From assembly GCF_024496245.1 (NCBI RefSeq), contig NZ_CP101740.1, positions 3,365,146 to 3,429,145 of the forward strand: DNA of 64,000 nucleotides, given 5' to 3'. Below are positions 1 to 8,731 of this stretch, in pieces. The translations under genes were made by a program, and so were the position numbers. The notes beneath the pieces were generated by a model. The model was not told the origin of the DNA, ran no database searches, and was given only the letters and a program-made list of their open reading frames with translations. Position 1 is the stretch's first letter; each line of letters starts with the position of its first letter. The DNA comes from Sphingomonas qomolangmaensis. Its GTDB lineage: Bacteria; Pseudomonadota; Alphaproteobacteria; Sphingomonadales; Sphingomonadaceae.

Positions 1-1
1 C

Positions 2-922
2 GATGCGATCGTGCTGCACGACGCCGAGGATGTGGTGCATGCCGGCGAGTTGCAGGTCTATGCGCATTTCCTGGCCGCGGCCGATATCGTGCAGATCCCG
101 GTGTCGCCGCTGGTCGATCGCAGCTCGCGCTTCGTATCCGGCCACTACCTCGATGAGTTCACCGAATTGCACGCCAAGCAGGCGCTGGTGCGTCAGGCGC
201 TCGGTGCCGCGATGCCGCTGGCAGGCGTCGGCTGTGCGATCGCGCGATCGATGATGGCGAAGGTCGCGCAACTGCGCGGCGGGGTGCCGTTCGATGCCAC
301 CAGCTTGGTCGAGGATTACGAACTCGGGCTGACGGTTGCCGGCTTGGGCGGTCGTGCGGTGTTCGCTCGGGTGGCCGAGCGCCGCGGCGGTCCGCCGGTT
401 GCGGTACACGCGTACTTCCCCGCGCGGCTCGACGCTGCGGTTCGCCAGAAGGCGCGGTGGATGACGGGGATCGCGCTTGCCGGATGGGACCGGATCGGCT
501 GGGGGCGTCGCTTCGATCTGGGCGATCACTGGATGCGGATGCGCGACCGCCGCGCGCTGATCGCGCTGCTGTTGTTGCTGGCGGCTTATGCCGCGCTGGT
601 GGGATGGGCACTTGGCGCTGCGCTGCATTGGTGGTTCGGCACCGCGCCCGATCCGCTGTCGCCGACGCTGCGGTGGCTGCTAGCGGTCAATGGCGGATTG
701 CTGCTGTGGCGGACCGCGATGCGGATGGCGTTCGTCGGGGCTGCCTATGGCTGGGTGGAGGCAATCCTTTCGGTACCGCGGATGTTCGTGAGCAATTGGA
801 TCTCGCTGCTCGCGGCGCGGCGCGCGTTGTTTCGCTATATCGGGCTGCTGCGGGGACAGGCGCTCACCTGGGACAAGACGCGGCATCATTTTCCCGATCT
901 TGCCGAAAGCGGTGGTGGGTGA
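2..922 (+). CDS. Membrane glycosyltransferase, family 2 (NfrB-like), 5' truncated
   Basis: This is the C-terminal 306 residues of a processive-type GT2 glycosyltransferase; the start lies left of the window. The frame is open from base 2. Seen in sequence: HDAEDVVH at the very start (the DxD-type nucleotide-sugar/metal site), EDYELG about 100 residues in (general-base region) and KARWMTGI, which fits the QxxRW acceptor motif. Two hydrophobic stretches follow (about residues 175-200 and 220-245), so the catalytic domain is membrane tethered. The arrangement resembles the NfrB/BcsA group. The stop overlaps the start of the next gene (GTGA), which implies translational coupling. The sugar substrate cannot be read from the sequence. 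Confidence 0.8.
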   Translation, partial: DAIVLHDAEDVVHAGELQVYAHFLAAADIVQIPVSPLVDRSSRFVSGHYLDEFTELHAKQALVRQALGAAMPLAGVGCAIARSMMAKVAQLRGGVPFDATSLVEDYELGLTVAGLGGRAVFARVAERRGGPPVAVHAYFPARLDAAVRQKARWMTGIALAGWDRIGWGRRFDLGDHWMRMRDRRALIALLLLLAAYAALVGWALGAALHWWFGTAPDPLSPTLRWLLAVNGGLLLWRTAMRMAFVGAAYGWVEAILSVPRMFVSNWISLLAARRALFRYIGLLRGQALTWDKTRHHFPDLAESGGG

Positions 923-1902
923 GCGGTGCCGGGCGGCCGTTGTGGTTCGTCGGCTATGTGCTGGGGGGCTGGATCGCGCTGCGGGTGTCTTTCCTGCTGC
1001 TCGAAGCGGTTGAGTTGGCGGCACCTTCGCTGGTGGCGCAGGCCTCACCTGCGGCGATGCCGGTGAGGGCGCGGGCGGCGGTAGTCGAGCAAATAGTAGC
1101 TTCGGTGAGGCGGCCTGTCCCGGTTCTCGCGATAGAAAAGCCGATACCCGAAGCTCCGCTGTCTACTCCGCCGGACCTCATGCTTGCGACCTCGCCGTCG
1201 CCGCCGGCGTCCATCGGCGCGGCCTTCAGTCAGGAACGCTGGGCGCCGTCACCGCGTCCGTCGATTATGCCCGCCGCGCGTGGGGAGGGGCGGTTCAGCG
1301 GCACCGCCTGGCTCATCGCGCGCGACGGCGGGCGATCCTTGTCCGATGCCGGGCAGCTGGGTGGATCGCAGGCGGGGGTGCGGCTGCGCTATGCGCTGGG
1401 CGATGCGCGAACGCTCGCCGCCACCGCGCGGGTGTCGACCCCGTTGCGGGGGAGCGGGAGCGAGGCGGCGCTGGGGATCGAATGGCGTCCGGTCGGCGCC
1501 AATGTCGCGATGATCGCCGAACAGCGCTTCGGGATCGACGGCACCGCCGATGGGCAGGCGGTGTTCGCGGTGGGCGGGGTGGGGCCGACCCCGATTGCGG
1601 CGGGGCTGATCGTCGAGGGCTATGGCCAGGCGGGCGTGGTGGCGCGTGGTGGTATGATCGAGGGGTTCGCCGATGGCGCGCTACGGCTGACCCGCCCGAT
1701 CCTGCCGGGCGTCACCGTCGGTGCCGGTGCCTGGGGCGGGGCGCAGCGTGATGCCCAGCGCATCGATCTGGGACCGACCGCAACGATCGCGCTGCCCGTG
1801 GCGGGGCGATCGTTGCGGCTATCGGTCGACTGGCGGCAGCGCGTGGTGGGCAAGGCCGCCCCGGGGTCGGGCCTCGCCGTGACGCTGGGGACCGATTTCT
1901 AG
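919..1902 (+). CDS. Membrane-anchored protein with outer-membrane barrel-like C-terminus
   Basis: 327 residues from a GTG start that overlaps the glycosyltransferase stop by 4 bases. The first 30 residues form one hydrophobic helix. Residues about 40-115 are Ala/Pro-rich linker. From about residue 120 onward the protein alternates polar and hydrophobic residues with many Gly (GLIVEGYGQAG, VTVGAGAWGG) and ends in Phe (LGTDF), as outer-membrane beta-barrels do. Coupling to an NfrB-like glycosyltransferase suggests a role in exporting or anchoring its product, which is inference. I do not recognise a named family, although the NfrA C-terminal domain is a plausible relative. The stop codon shares the palindrome CTAG with the stop of the convergent downstream gene. 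Confidence 0.72.
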   Translation: MSGAGRPLWFVGYVLGGWIALRVSFLLLEAVELAAPSLVAQASPAAMPVRARAAVVEQIVASVRRPVPVLAIEKPIPEAPLSTPPDLMLATSPSPPASIGAAFSQERWAPSPRPSIMPAARGEGRFSGTAWLIARDGGRSLSDAGQLGGSQAGVRLRYALGDARTLAATARVSTPLRGSGSEAALGIEWRPVGANVAMIAEQRFGIDGTADGQAVFAVGGVGPTPIAAGLIVEGYGQAGVVARGGMIEGFADGALRLTRPILPGVTVGAGAWGGAQRDAQRIDLGPTATIALPVAGRSLRLSVDWRQRVVGKAAPGSGLAVTLGTDF

Positions 1903-3728
1903 CCGCGCTTGGCGGCGATGTAGCGGTCGACCTGCTCCTCGAGGAGGTTCAGCGGCATCGCGCCGTTGCCCAGGATCACCTCGTGGAAATCGCGGATGTC
2001 GAAGCGGCTGCCAAGCGCCTGTTCGGATCGCGCGCGCAGTTCGGCGATCTTGAGCTGGCCGATCATGTAGCTGGTCGCCTGCCCCGGATTGTTGATGTAG
2101 CGCTCGACCTCCTTGACGATGTCGCGCTGCGCCAGCGACGAATTCTCTTGGAAATAGGCGATCGCCTTTTCGCGCGACCAGCGCTTCGAATGCATGCCGG
2201 TATCGGTGACCAGTCGGATCGCGCGCCACATCTGGAGCGAGAGCATGCCGAATTCGTCATAGGGATCGCTATACGCGCCCATCTCCTTGGCGAGCCGCTC
2301 GGTATACAGCCCCCAGCCTTCGGAATAGGCGCTGTACCCGCCGAGCCGGCGGAATTTGGGCATGTCGGGTAGTTCCTGCTGCCGGGCGATCTGGAAATGA
2401 TGCCCTGGCGCGCCTTCGTGGACCGCGATCCCTGCGGTCTGTACCTTTTGCACCTGGCCCATATCGGCGAGGTTGACGTAGAAGATGCCCGGCCGCGAGC
2501 CGTCGGGGGCGGGGCGGTTGTAGAAGGCGACCGCGGCAGTGTCCTGCCGCCAAGCCTCGACCGCGCGCACTTCTAGCGCCGCCTTGGGCAGGGTGTGGAA
2601 ATAGCGCGGCGCAGCGGCCATCATCGATGCGATCACCGCGCGCGCGTCGGTCAGATACACTTCGCGACCCGCAGCCGAATTCTCATATTTGAAGCGCGGA
2701 TTGCTGCGGACGTCCTCGAAGAATTCGCCGAGCGTGCCCTTGAAGCCGACGCGGTCCTTCACCGCCTCCATCTCGGCACGAATGCGCGCGACCTGCGCGA
2801 GGCCGACCTGGTGGATCGCGTCGGCGCTCATGGCGGTGGTGGTGTTCTGCGCGAGGCGTGCGGCATAATAGGCCTCGCCATTGGGCAGGCTCCACGCGCC
2901 GTCATTGCCCTTGGCCTGCGGCTCGATCTCGTCGAGCGCGGCGAACAGCGTCGCGAAGCCGTTCTTGAAGGGGCCGGTGAGCGCGGCGCTCGCATCGGCG
3001 ACCAGCTTGGTCTTGGTCGCGGCGGGGGCATCGAGCGCGGCGACCTTCTTCTTGAAGTCCGCCAGCAACGTGCTGTCTTCGCCCGCGGTGAAGGGCGCGC
3101 CGGTGATGACCTTTTGCGCATCGGCGCGCGCGGGGGCGAACACCATCTTGGGCGGGATGATCCCCTTGCCGGCCTGCATGCGCATATGCGCGGCCACCTC
3201 GCGCATGACGCGATCGGTCTCGGCGATGCGCGCGATATAGGCCTCGGCGTCGGCGACGCTGGCGATCTTGTGCTGGTTGATCAGGAAGACCGGGATCGAG
3301 CCGGCGGGGCTGCCATTGGTCGAGACCGGGAAGCTATAGTCGCGAAAGGCATATTGGCGGCGCTGGTTTTCGACCTGGGTCTCGAACAGGCGGTAGCTGA
3401 GCCGTCCGCTTTCGCTCAGTGCCTCGGGGCGGAACTGGCGGCGCATTTCGGCGAGCGTCGCCTCCGCCATCGCCATCCGGCGTTCGCCCTCTGCCGAGGT
3501 ATAATCGTCGAGCTTGTCGTAACCGGTCTTGCTGCCGAAGCTGGTGAGCGTTTCGGGGCTGAGCGCGACCGCCTCGTCGAACGCCTTGTCGAGGAAGGCG
3601 AGCAGCCGCGCGTCCTCGGCATTAGCGCCGGGAGCAGCGGCGGGCTGGGCGGTGACGGCCTGCGGCGGCGTGGTCGCGGCGCAGGCGGGGACGAGCAGGA
3701 TCAACGGCAGCAACAGGCGAGGCGACAT
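1899..3728 (-). CDS. DUF885 family metallohydrolase, secreted lipoprotein
   Basis: 609 residues. The start is placed at MSPRLLLPLILLVPACAA because this gives a lipoprotein signal (lipobox VPAC) and an AAGGGC-like ribosome site upstream; an in-frame extension to 3800 would bury the signal. The zinc-type motif HEGAPGHHFQ lies about two-thirds along, followed by YSEGWGLYTE. This is the paired HExxxGH/EGW signature of DUF885, a family of periplasmic metallopeptidase-like proteins related to M32 carboxypeptidases. The likely role is degradation of peptides in the periplasm. It is convergent with the barrel gene and shares the CTAG stop palindrome with it. Function beyond hydrolase is not established for the family. 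Confidence 0.87.
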   Translation of the reverse strand: MSPRLLLPLILLVPACAATTPPQAVTAQPAAAPGANAEDARLLAFLDKAFDEAVALSPETLTSFGSKTGYDKLDDYTSAEGERRMAMAEATLAEMRRQFRPEALSESGRLSYRLFETQVENQRRQYAFRDYSFPVSTNGSPAGSIPVFLINQHKIASVADAEAYIARIAETDRVMREVAAHMRMQAGKGIIPPKMVFAPARADAQKVITGAPFTAGEDSTLLADFKKKVAALDAPAATKTKLVADASAALTGPFKNGFATLFAALDEIEPQAKGNDGAWSLPNGEAYYAARLAQNTTTAMSADAIHQVGLAQVARIRAEMEAVKDRVGFKGTLGEFFEDVRSNPRFKYENSAAGREVYLTDARAVIASMMAAAPRYFHTLPKAALEVRAVEAWRQDTAAVAFYNRPAPDGSRPGIFYVNLADMGQVQKVQTAGIAVHEGAPGHHFQIARQQELPDMPKFRRLGGYSAYSEGWGLYTERLAKEMGAYSDPYDEFGMLSLQMWRAIRLVTDTGMHSKRWSREKAIAYFQENSSLAQRDIVKEVERYINNPGQATSYMIGQLKIAELRARSEQALGSRFDIRDFHEVILGNGAMPLNLLEEQVDRYIAAKRG

Positions 3729-3807
3729 GGATAGCCCTTGATTGGCGGGCGATCGGCCCGGGGAAGCGTAAAGGCTAACCGGCGGGGCGGGCGGCGGCAA
3801 TGCGTTT

Positions 3808-3912
3808 CTCCCTCCCTGGAAGGGAGGGGCGGGGGTGGGGCGGGTGGTATGGAAACGGGGCGCTTTCCCACTGGCCGACCCACCCCCGACCGCTCCCTTC
3901 CAGGGAGGGGAG
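3808..3912. repeat. Intergenic palindromic repeat, family A copy 1
   Basis: This 105-base element opens with a small hairpin (CCCTCCCTGGAAGGGAGGGG). It runs through GGGGGTGGGGCGGG, a variable middle, then the complementary CCGACCCACCCCCGACC and closes with CTCCCTTCCAGGGAGGGGAG. Near-copies occur at about 41.19-41.30, 45.37-45.49 and 52.28-52.38 kb. It lies 8 bases beyond the exonuclease stop, so on the minus strand it forms the 3' end of that gene's message. Confidence 0.85.
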
Positions 3913-3920
3913 GCAGAAGA

Positions 3921-4916
3921 TCAGTCGTCCTCGTCTTCGAACCCCAGCAGGTCGAGCGCGCGCGCCTTGATCTGGCGCTGGGCGCACCAGTGGACCAACG
4001 CGTCTTCGCGGCCATGCGTAACCCATACTTCGCGCGGGGCGATTTCCAGGATCGTTGCGGTCAGCTCGTCCCAATCGGCGTGGTCCGACAGGATGATCGG
4101 GAGCTCGACCTGCCGCTGGCGCGCGCGCTGGCGCACGCGCATCCAGCCCGATGCCATCGCGGTGATCGGATCGGGCAGCCGCCGCGACCAGCGATCGTTG
4201 AGCGCCGATGGCGGCGCCATCACGATCCGCCCGGCAAGCTCGGCCTTCGCGACGCCCGCGGCGGGGCGCAGCTCGCCCAGATCGACGCCGTGCGCGACAT
4301 ACAGGTCGCACAGGCGTTGCAGCGCGCCGTGGAGATAGATCGGATCGTTGAACCCCAGCACGCGCAGTTCGCGGATCACCCGCTGCGCCTTGCCCAGCGC
4401 ATAGGCGCCGACGAGCACGCAGCGATCGGGTTCGGCGCGCAACGCCGCGAGCAATTTGTCCATCTCGTCATGCGTGTGCGGATGGCGGAACACCGGCAGG
4501 CCGAAGGTCGCCTCGGTGATGAAGACGTCGCACTTGACCGGCTCGAACGCCGCGCAAGTCGGGTCCTCGCGGCGTTTGTAGTCGCCCGAGACGACCACGC
4601 GCTCGCCCGCATAGTCGAGCACGATCTGCGCCGACCCCAGCACATGCCCCGCGGGAACGAACGAGATGTCGACCTCGCCCAGCCGCAGCGTCTGGCCATA
4701 GGCGACCGGATGCCCCGCCTGCTCGCCATAGCGAACATCCATGATCGCCAGCGTCTCGGGCGTCGCCCACACCGCGCCATGCCCGCCGCGCGCGTGATCG
4801 GCATGGCCATGCGTCACCAGCGCGCGTGGCTTGGGTTGCGAAGGATCGACCCAGGCATCGGCTGCCGGAATATAGATGCCCTCGGGCTTGGGTTCGATCC
4901 ATCGGCCTGGGCTCAT
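3921..4916 (-). CDS. Ligase-associated DNA exonuclease (metallo-beta-lactamase fold)
   Basis: 331 residues from ATG (MSPGRWIEPKPEGIYIP) with GGGA five bases upstream; ATGs at 4925 and 4946 are in-frame alternatives. The HxHxDH metal motif is seen as THGHADHARGGH, with further ligands in PAGHVLGSAQ and SGDYKRRED and a late SDHADWDEL, as in beta-CASP nucleases. The family is the exonuclease normally encoded beside an ATP-dependent DNA ligase and an Lhr-like helicase, acting in DNA damage repair in the cytoplasm. Here it is divergent from the helicase, with a small membrane-protein gene between, and no ligase gene is found in the window. Confidence 0.9.
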   Translation of the reverse strand: MSPGRWIEPKPEGIYIPAADAWVDPSQPKPRALVTHGHADHARGGHGAVWATPETLAIMDVRYGEQAGHPVAYGQTLRLGEVDISFVPAGHVLGSAQIVLDYAGERVVVSGDYKRREDPTCAAFEPVKCDVFITEATFGLPVFRHPHTHDEMDKLLAALRAEPDRCVLVGAYALGKAQRVIRELRVLGFNDPIYLHGALQRLCDLYVAHGVDLGELRPAAGVAKAELAGRIVMAPPSALNDRWSRRLPDPITAMASGWMRVRQRARQRQVELPIILSDHADWDELTATILEIAPREVWVTHGREDALVHWCAQRQIKARALDLLGFEDEDD

Positions 4917-4998
4917 CGGTCCCATGTGGTGGCGCGGCGGCGCCATGCAATTGGATCGAACGCGTTTCGCCGTCGTTGGGCAGGCGAAGGAGAATAGC

Positions 4999-5187
4999 AT
5001 GTCGTTCGATTTTAGCTCGGTTTGGGGCGCGCTAACGATCATCGGGCCGATCATCCTGGTGATCGCGATCGTCTGGGCGATGCGCAACAACCGCGGCACC
5101 GCGCGCGAAGTGCAGGCGACCGAGGAAGCGACGCGCCGCAATTACGACGAGCAGGAAAAAGCCGACAAGGCCGCCGACGAGCATTGA
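4999..5187 (+). CDS. Small single-pass membrane protein
   Basis: 62 residues, with a strong ribosome site (GAAGGAGAA) eight bases before the ATG. Residues 8-28 (VWGALTIIGPIILVIAIVWA) form one transmembrane helix. The remaining 34 residues are highly charged (ATEEATRRNYDEQEKADKAA) and probably form a cytoplasmic helix. I do not recognise a named family. It lies between the exonuclease and the helicase and reads in the same direction as the helicase, 69 bases upstream of it, so it may be cotranscribed. The ribosome site and hydrophobicity pattern support a real gene. Confidence 0.7.
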   Translation: MSFDFSSVWGALTIIGPIILVIAIVWAMRNNRGTAREVQATEEATRRNYDEQEKADKAADEH

Positions 5188-5256
5188 CGCGCTGGTTGCG
5201 CGTGACGCCGGCATTCGCGGTTGCTCGGCGCGACGCGATGCCGGATTGAGCGTGGC

Positions 5257-7671
5257 ATGACCGCCGCCAATCTACCCGCGCAGCTTACCGACTGGTTCGC
5301 TGCGCGTGGCTGGCAACCGCGCCGACACCAGCTCGACATGCTGGGTGCAGCGCGCGCCGGGCGGCATGCGCTGCTGATTGCCGCGACCGGCGCGGGCAAG
5401 ACGCTGTCTGGATTCCTTCCGACGCTGACAGAGCTGATCGAGCGCCCGCACGAGGGCATCCACACGCTTTACATCTCACCACTCAAGGCGCTGGCGATCG
5501 ACGTGCAGCGCAACTTGCTTACCCCGATTGCCGAGATGGGGCTGTCGATCACCGTCGAGGCGCGAACCGGCGACACGCCGTCGGACCGCAAGGCGCGGCA
5601 GCGGGCCAAGCCACCCAACATTCTGCTGACCACCCCTGAATCGCTGAGCCTGTTGCTGAGCTATCCCGACAGTTTCACGATGTTCGCGGGGATACGCTGC
5701 GTAGTGGTCGACGAGGTCCACGCCTTTGCCACCGGCAAGCGCGGCGATCTGCTGTCACTGGGGATGGCGCGGCTGCAGGCGATTGCGCCTGCGATGCGCC
5801 GGGTCGCGCTGTCGGCGACGGTCGCCGATGCCGATGGCTATCGCGCGTGGCTGGCACCCGATGGCGATATCGACACCGTCGAACTGGTGCAGGGCGAGGC
5901 GGGGGCCGACCCCGACATCGCGATCCTGCTGCCGCAGGGGCGGGTGCCGTGGTCGGGGCATTCGGGGCGCTATGCCGCGCCGCAGGTGATGGCGGCGATC
6001 GCGCAGCACCGCACCACGATCGTGTTCAGCAACACGCGCGGGCTCGCCGAGCTGATCTTCCAGGATCTGTGGAAGGTGAATGATGCCAATCTGCCGATGG
6101 GGGTGCATCACGGCAGCCTGTCGCGCGAGGCGCGGCGCAAGGTCGAATCGGCGATGGCCGATGGACGACTGCGCGCACTGGTTGCGACCGCCAGCCTCGA
6201 CCTGGGCGTCGATTGGGGCGATGTCGATTGCGTGATCCAGATGGGCGCGCCCAAGGGATCGTCGCGGCTGCTCCAGCGGATCGGCCGCGCCAACCACCGG
6301 CTGGACGAGCCGTCGAAGGCGATCCTGGTGCCGGGCAACCGCTTCGAATATCTCGAAGCGCGCGCCGCGCTCGACGCGGTGCATGCCGGCGAGCTCGATC
6401 CCGACATCTTCCGCCCCGGAGCGCTCGACGTATTGGCGCAGCATTTGATGGCGTGCGCATGCGCCGCGCCGTTCGATGCTGCGGTCATGCTGCACGAAGT
6501 GCGTGGGGCGTTGCCTTATTCGGCGCTGACCGACGAGGTGTTCGAACGGGTGCTGCAATTCATCGCCGATGGTGGCTATGCGTTGAAGGCCTATGACCGG
6601 TTCAAGCGGCTGGCGCAGGGGCCGGACGGGCTGTGGCGGGTGGCGCACCCGCGCTTCGTGACGCAGCATCGGCTGAACGCGGGGATCATCATCGATGCCG
6701 CGACGCTCGAAGTGCGCTTCAGGAACGGTCGCAAGCTGGGGACGGTCGAGGAATATTTCGCCTCTACGCTATCCCCGGGCGATACGTTTTTCTTCGCAGG
6801 CATGAGCCTGGAGGTCGAGAAGATCGACCAGCTCGATCTGGTGGTGCGAGCGACCTCGAGGCCCGCGCGTATCCCCAGCTATGTCGGTGCGCGGCTGCCG
6901 CTGTCCACGAATTTGGCACACCGCGTCCGCACTTACCTCCACGATCGCAGCGCTTGGCACGACTTCCCCCCAGACGTGCGCGAATGGCTGGAAATGCAGG
7001 GCAACCGATCGGTGCTGCCCAAGCCTGGCGAGCTGCTGGTCGAAACCTTCCCGCGCGAGGGGCGGCATTACATGGTGATGTACAGCTTCGAGGGCTGGAA
7101 CGCGCACCAGTCGTTGGGGATGTTGGTGACGCGGCGGATGGAGCAGTTGGGGCTCAAGCCGATCGGGTTCGTGTCGAACGATTACGCGTTGGCCTGCTAT
7201 GGGTTAGAGCCGATCACCGATCCCGCGGCGCTGTTCTCGCCCGACATCCTCGAGCATGAATTTGTCGAATGGGTGCAGGGTTCGGCGCTGCTCAAGCGCG
7301 CTTTCCGCGAAGTCGCGGTGATCGGCGGGCTGGTCGAGCGGCAGATCCCGGGCAAGAAGAAAACCGGCAAGCAGGTGACCTTCTCGACCGACCTGATCTA
7401 CGACGTGCTGCGCAAATACGAGCCCGGGCATTTGCTGTTGCAGGCGGCATGGGACGATGCGCGCGCGCGGATGACCGATGTCGGGCGGCTGGCGAGCCTG
7501 CTCGACCGCGCGGCGGCGACGATGCTGCATGTCGAGCTCGATCGCGTGAGCCCGCTGGCGGTGCCGGTACTGGTGCTGATCGGCCGCGAGAGTGTGGCGC
7601 AGGGCAGCGCCGACGATGCGCTCCTCGAAGAGGCCGAAGTGCTCGCGGCCGAGGCGATGCGCGCCGATTGA
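5257..7671 (+). CDS. Ligase-associated DExH-box DNA helicase (Lhr-like)
   Basis: 804 residues, starting at MTAANLPAQL; a TTG 36 bases upstream is an alternative. Superfamily 2 motifs in order: Walker A AATGAGKTLSGF (about residues 43-54), motif II VVDEVHAF, motif III LSATVAD, motif IV region TIVFSNTRGLAE, motif V TASLDLGVDWG and motif VI QRIGRANHR. The remaining 380 residues correspond to the winged-helix and Lhr-specific region. Members of this family translocate on DNA 3' to 5' and are encoded with a ligase, the exonuclease and PdeM. The exonuclease (3921-4916) and PdeM (8732-9394) are both nearby; the ligase is not. Confidence 0.93.
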   Translation: MTAANLPAQLTDWFAARGWQPRRHQLDMLGAARAGRHALLIAATGAGKTLSGFLPTLTELIERPHEGIHTLYISPLKALAIDVQRNLLTPIAEMGLSITVEARTGDTPSDRKARQRAKPPNILLTTPESLSLLLSYPDSFTMFAGIRCVVVDEVHAFATGKRGDLLSLGMARLQAIAPAMRRVALSATVADADGYRAWLAPDGDIDTVELVQGEAGADPDIAILLPQGRVPWSGHSGRYAAPQVMAAIAQHRTTIVFSNTRGLAELIFQDLWKVNDANLPMGVHHGSLSREARRKVESAMADGRLRALVATASLDLGVDWGDVDCVIQMGAPKGSSRLLQRIGRANHRLDEPSKAILVPGNRFEYLEARAALDAVHAGELDPDIFRPGALDVLAQHLMACACAAPFDAAVMLHEVRGALPYSALTDEVFERVLQFIADGGYALKAYDRFKRLAQGPDGLWRVAHPRFVTQHRLNAGIIIDAATLEVRFRNGRKLGTVEEYFASTLSPGDTFFFAGMSLEVEKIDQLDLVVRATSRPARIPSYVGARLPLSTNLAHRVRTYLHDRSAWHDFPPDVREWLEMQGNRSVLPKPGELLVETFPREGRHYMVMYSFEGWNAHQSLGMLVTRRMEQLGLKPIGFVSNDYALACYGLEPITDPAALFSPDILEHEFVEWVQGSALLKRAFREVAVIGGLVERQIPGKKKTGKQVTFSTDLIYDVLRKYEPGHLLLQAAWDDARARMTDVGRLASLLDRAAATMLHVELDRVSPLAVPVLVLIGRESVAQGSADDALLEEAEVLAAEAMRAD

Positions 7672-7712
7672 ATCCGATTGTTGGCGCGCCCGACGAGGCG
7701 TATGCTGTGCCG

Positions 7713-8690
7713 ATGCTGCGTACTTTTGCCCTTTGGGCCTGTACCCTGATCGCGTGCCCGGTTGCTGCGCAGGAAGTGCCGACGCCGGTCGTCACCGAGC
7801 CCGCCGATCCGCTTGCCGAACCCCCGGTCGATCCGCTCGCCGAGGTCCTCGCCTTCACCGATTATGACGAGCGGATGAGCGTGCCGGTGCGGCTCAACGG
7901 CAGCGGCCCCTATCGTTTCATCATCGACACCGGCGCCGAGCGTACCGTCATCGCGCACCAGGTCGCGGGGATGCTGCGGCTAGCGGCGGGACGCACCGTC
8001 AACATCGCAGCGATGACGGGCAGTAGCCCTGCCGCGACGGTGCTGATCCCCTCGCTCGAGATCGACGCGGTGCCGCGCGGGCTGCGGATCGAGGCGCCCT
8101 CGCTCGATCGTGCGCATCTGGGCGCCGACGGGCTGGTGGGGATCGATTCGCTTGCCGGCAGCGCGGTGCAGATCGATTTCGAGGCGAACGAGATGCACGT
8201 CGCCAAGGCGCTTCGCCGTCGCCGGGCGTCGAACCCCGGCGAGATCGTCGTTCGCGCCAAGACGCTGGCGGGGCGGCTGATCGTGTCGGACGCCTTTTAC
8301 GCGGGCAAGCGGATCGCGGTGATCCTCGATACCGGCACCAGCGTGAGCATCGGCAACGCCAAGCTGCTCGAGCTGGTGCGCAAGCGGTCGACCCCGCTGC
8401 GCCCGATCCATCTGACCAGCGTCACCGGCGACGTGCTGATGGCCGAGCATCACCAGGTGCCGCGGGTTACCATCGGCGGTGCCGAGTTCCAGCATCTGGG
8501 GATCGCCTTCGCCGATGTCGCGCCGTTCCGGCGACTGGGGCTCGACGATCGCCCGGCATTGTTCCTGGGAATGGATGCGATGCGGCTATTTAGGAAGGTG
8601 CGCATCGATTTCGCCAATCGCGAGGTCCGCTTCCTGCTGCCGCGCCAGAGCTTCCGAACCGCCTCGCTTATCGGCACGCGGATGCCGTGA
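7713..8690 (+). CDS. Secreted retropepsin-like aspartic protease with two catalytic motifs
   Basis: 325 residues. The start MLRTFALWACTLIACPVAAQ gives a clean Sec signal peptide with an AQE cleavage site. Two aspartic protease motifs are visible: FIIDTGAERTVI near residue 70 and VILDTGTSVSIG near residue 207. Each has hydrophobic residues before DTG, so the protein is a two-domain pepsin-like arrangement rather than a single retropepsin half. The predicted place is the periplasm. It sits between the Lhr-like helicase and pdeM in the same direction, 41 bases after the helicase stop, although its export signal argues against a direct DNA repair role. Confidence 0.85.
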   Translation: MLRTFALWACTLIACPVAAQEVPTPVVTEPADPLAEPPVDPLAEVLAFTDYDERMSVPVRLNGSGPYRFIIDTGAERTVIAHQVAGMLRLAAGRTVNIAAMTGSSPAATVLIPSLEIDAVPRGLRIEAPSLDRAHLGADGLVGIDSLAGSAVQIDFEANEMHVAKALRRRRASNPGEIVVRAKTLAGRLIVSDAFYAGKRIAVILDTGTSVSIGNAKLLELVRKRSTPLRPIHLTSVTGDVLMAEHHQVPRVTIGGAEFQHLGIAFADVAPFRRLGLDDRPALFLGMDAMRLFRKVRIDFANREVRFLLPRQSFRTASLIGTRMP

Positions 8691-8731
8691 CCCGGTTGCG
8701 CCCGCCTGCCCGACGCGGCATAGGCGGGGCT

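Noticed and set aside
2595..3734. Plus-strand 379-codon frame opposite the DUF885 gene
   Set aside because: Shadow frame; the minus strand has the HExxxGH motif and lipobox.
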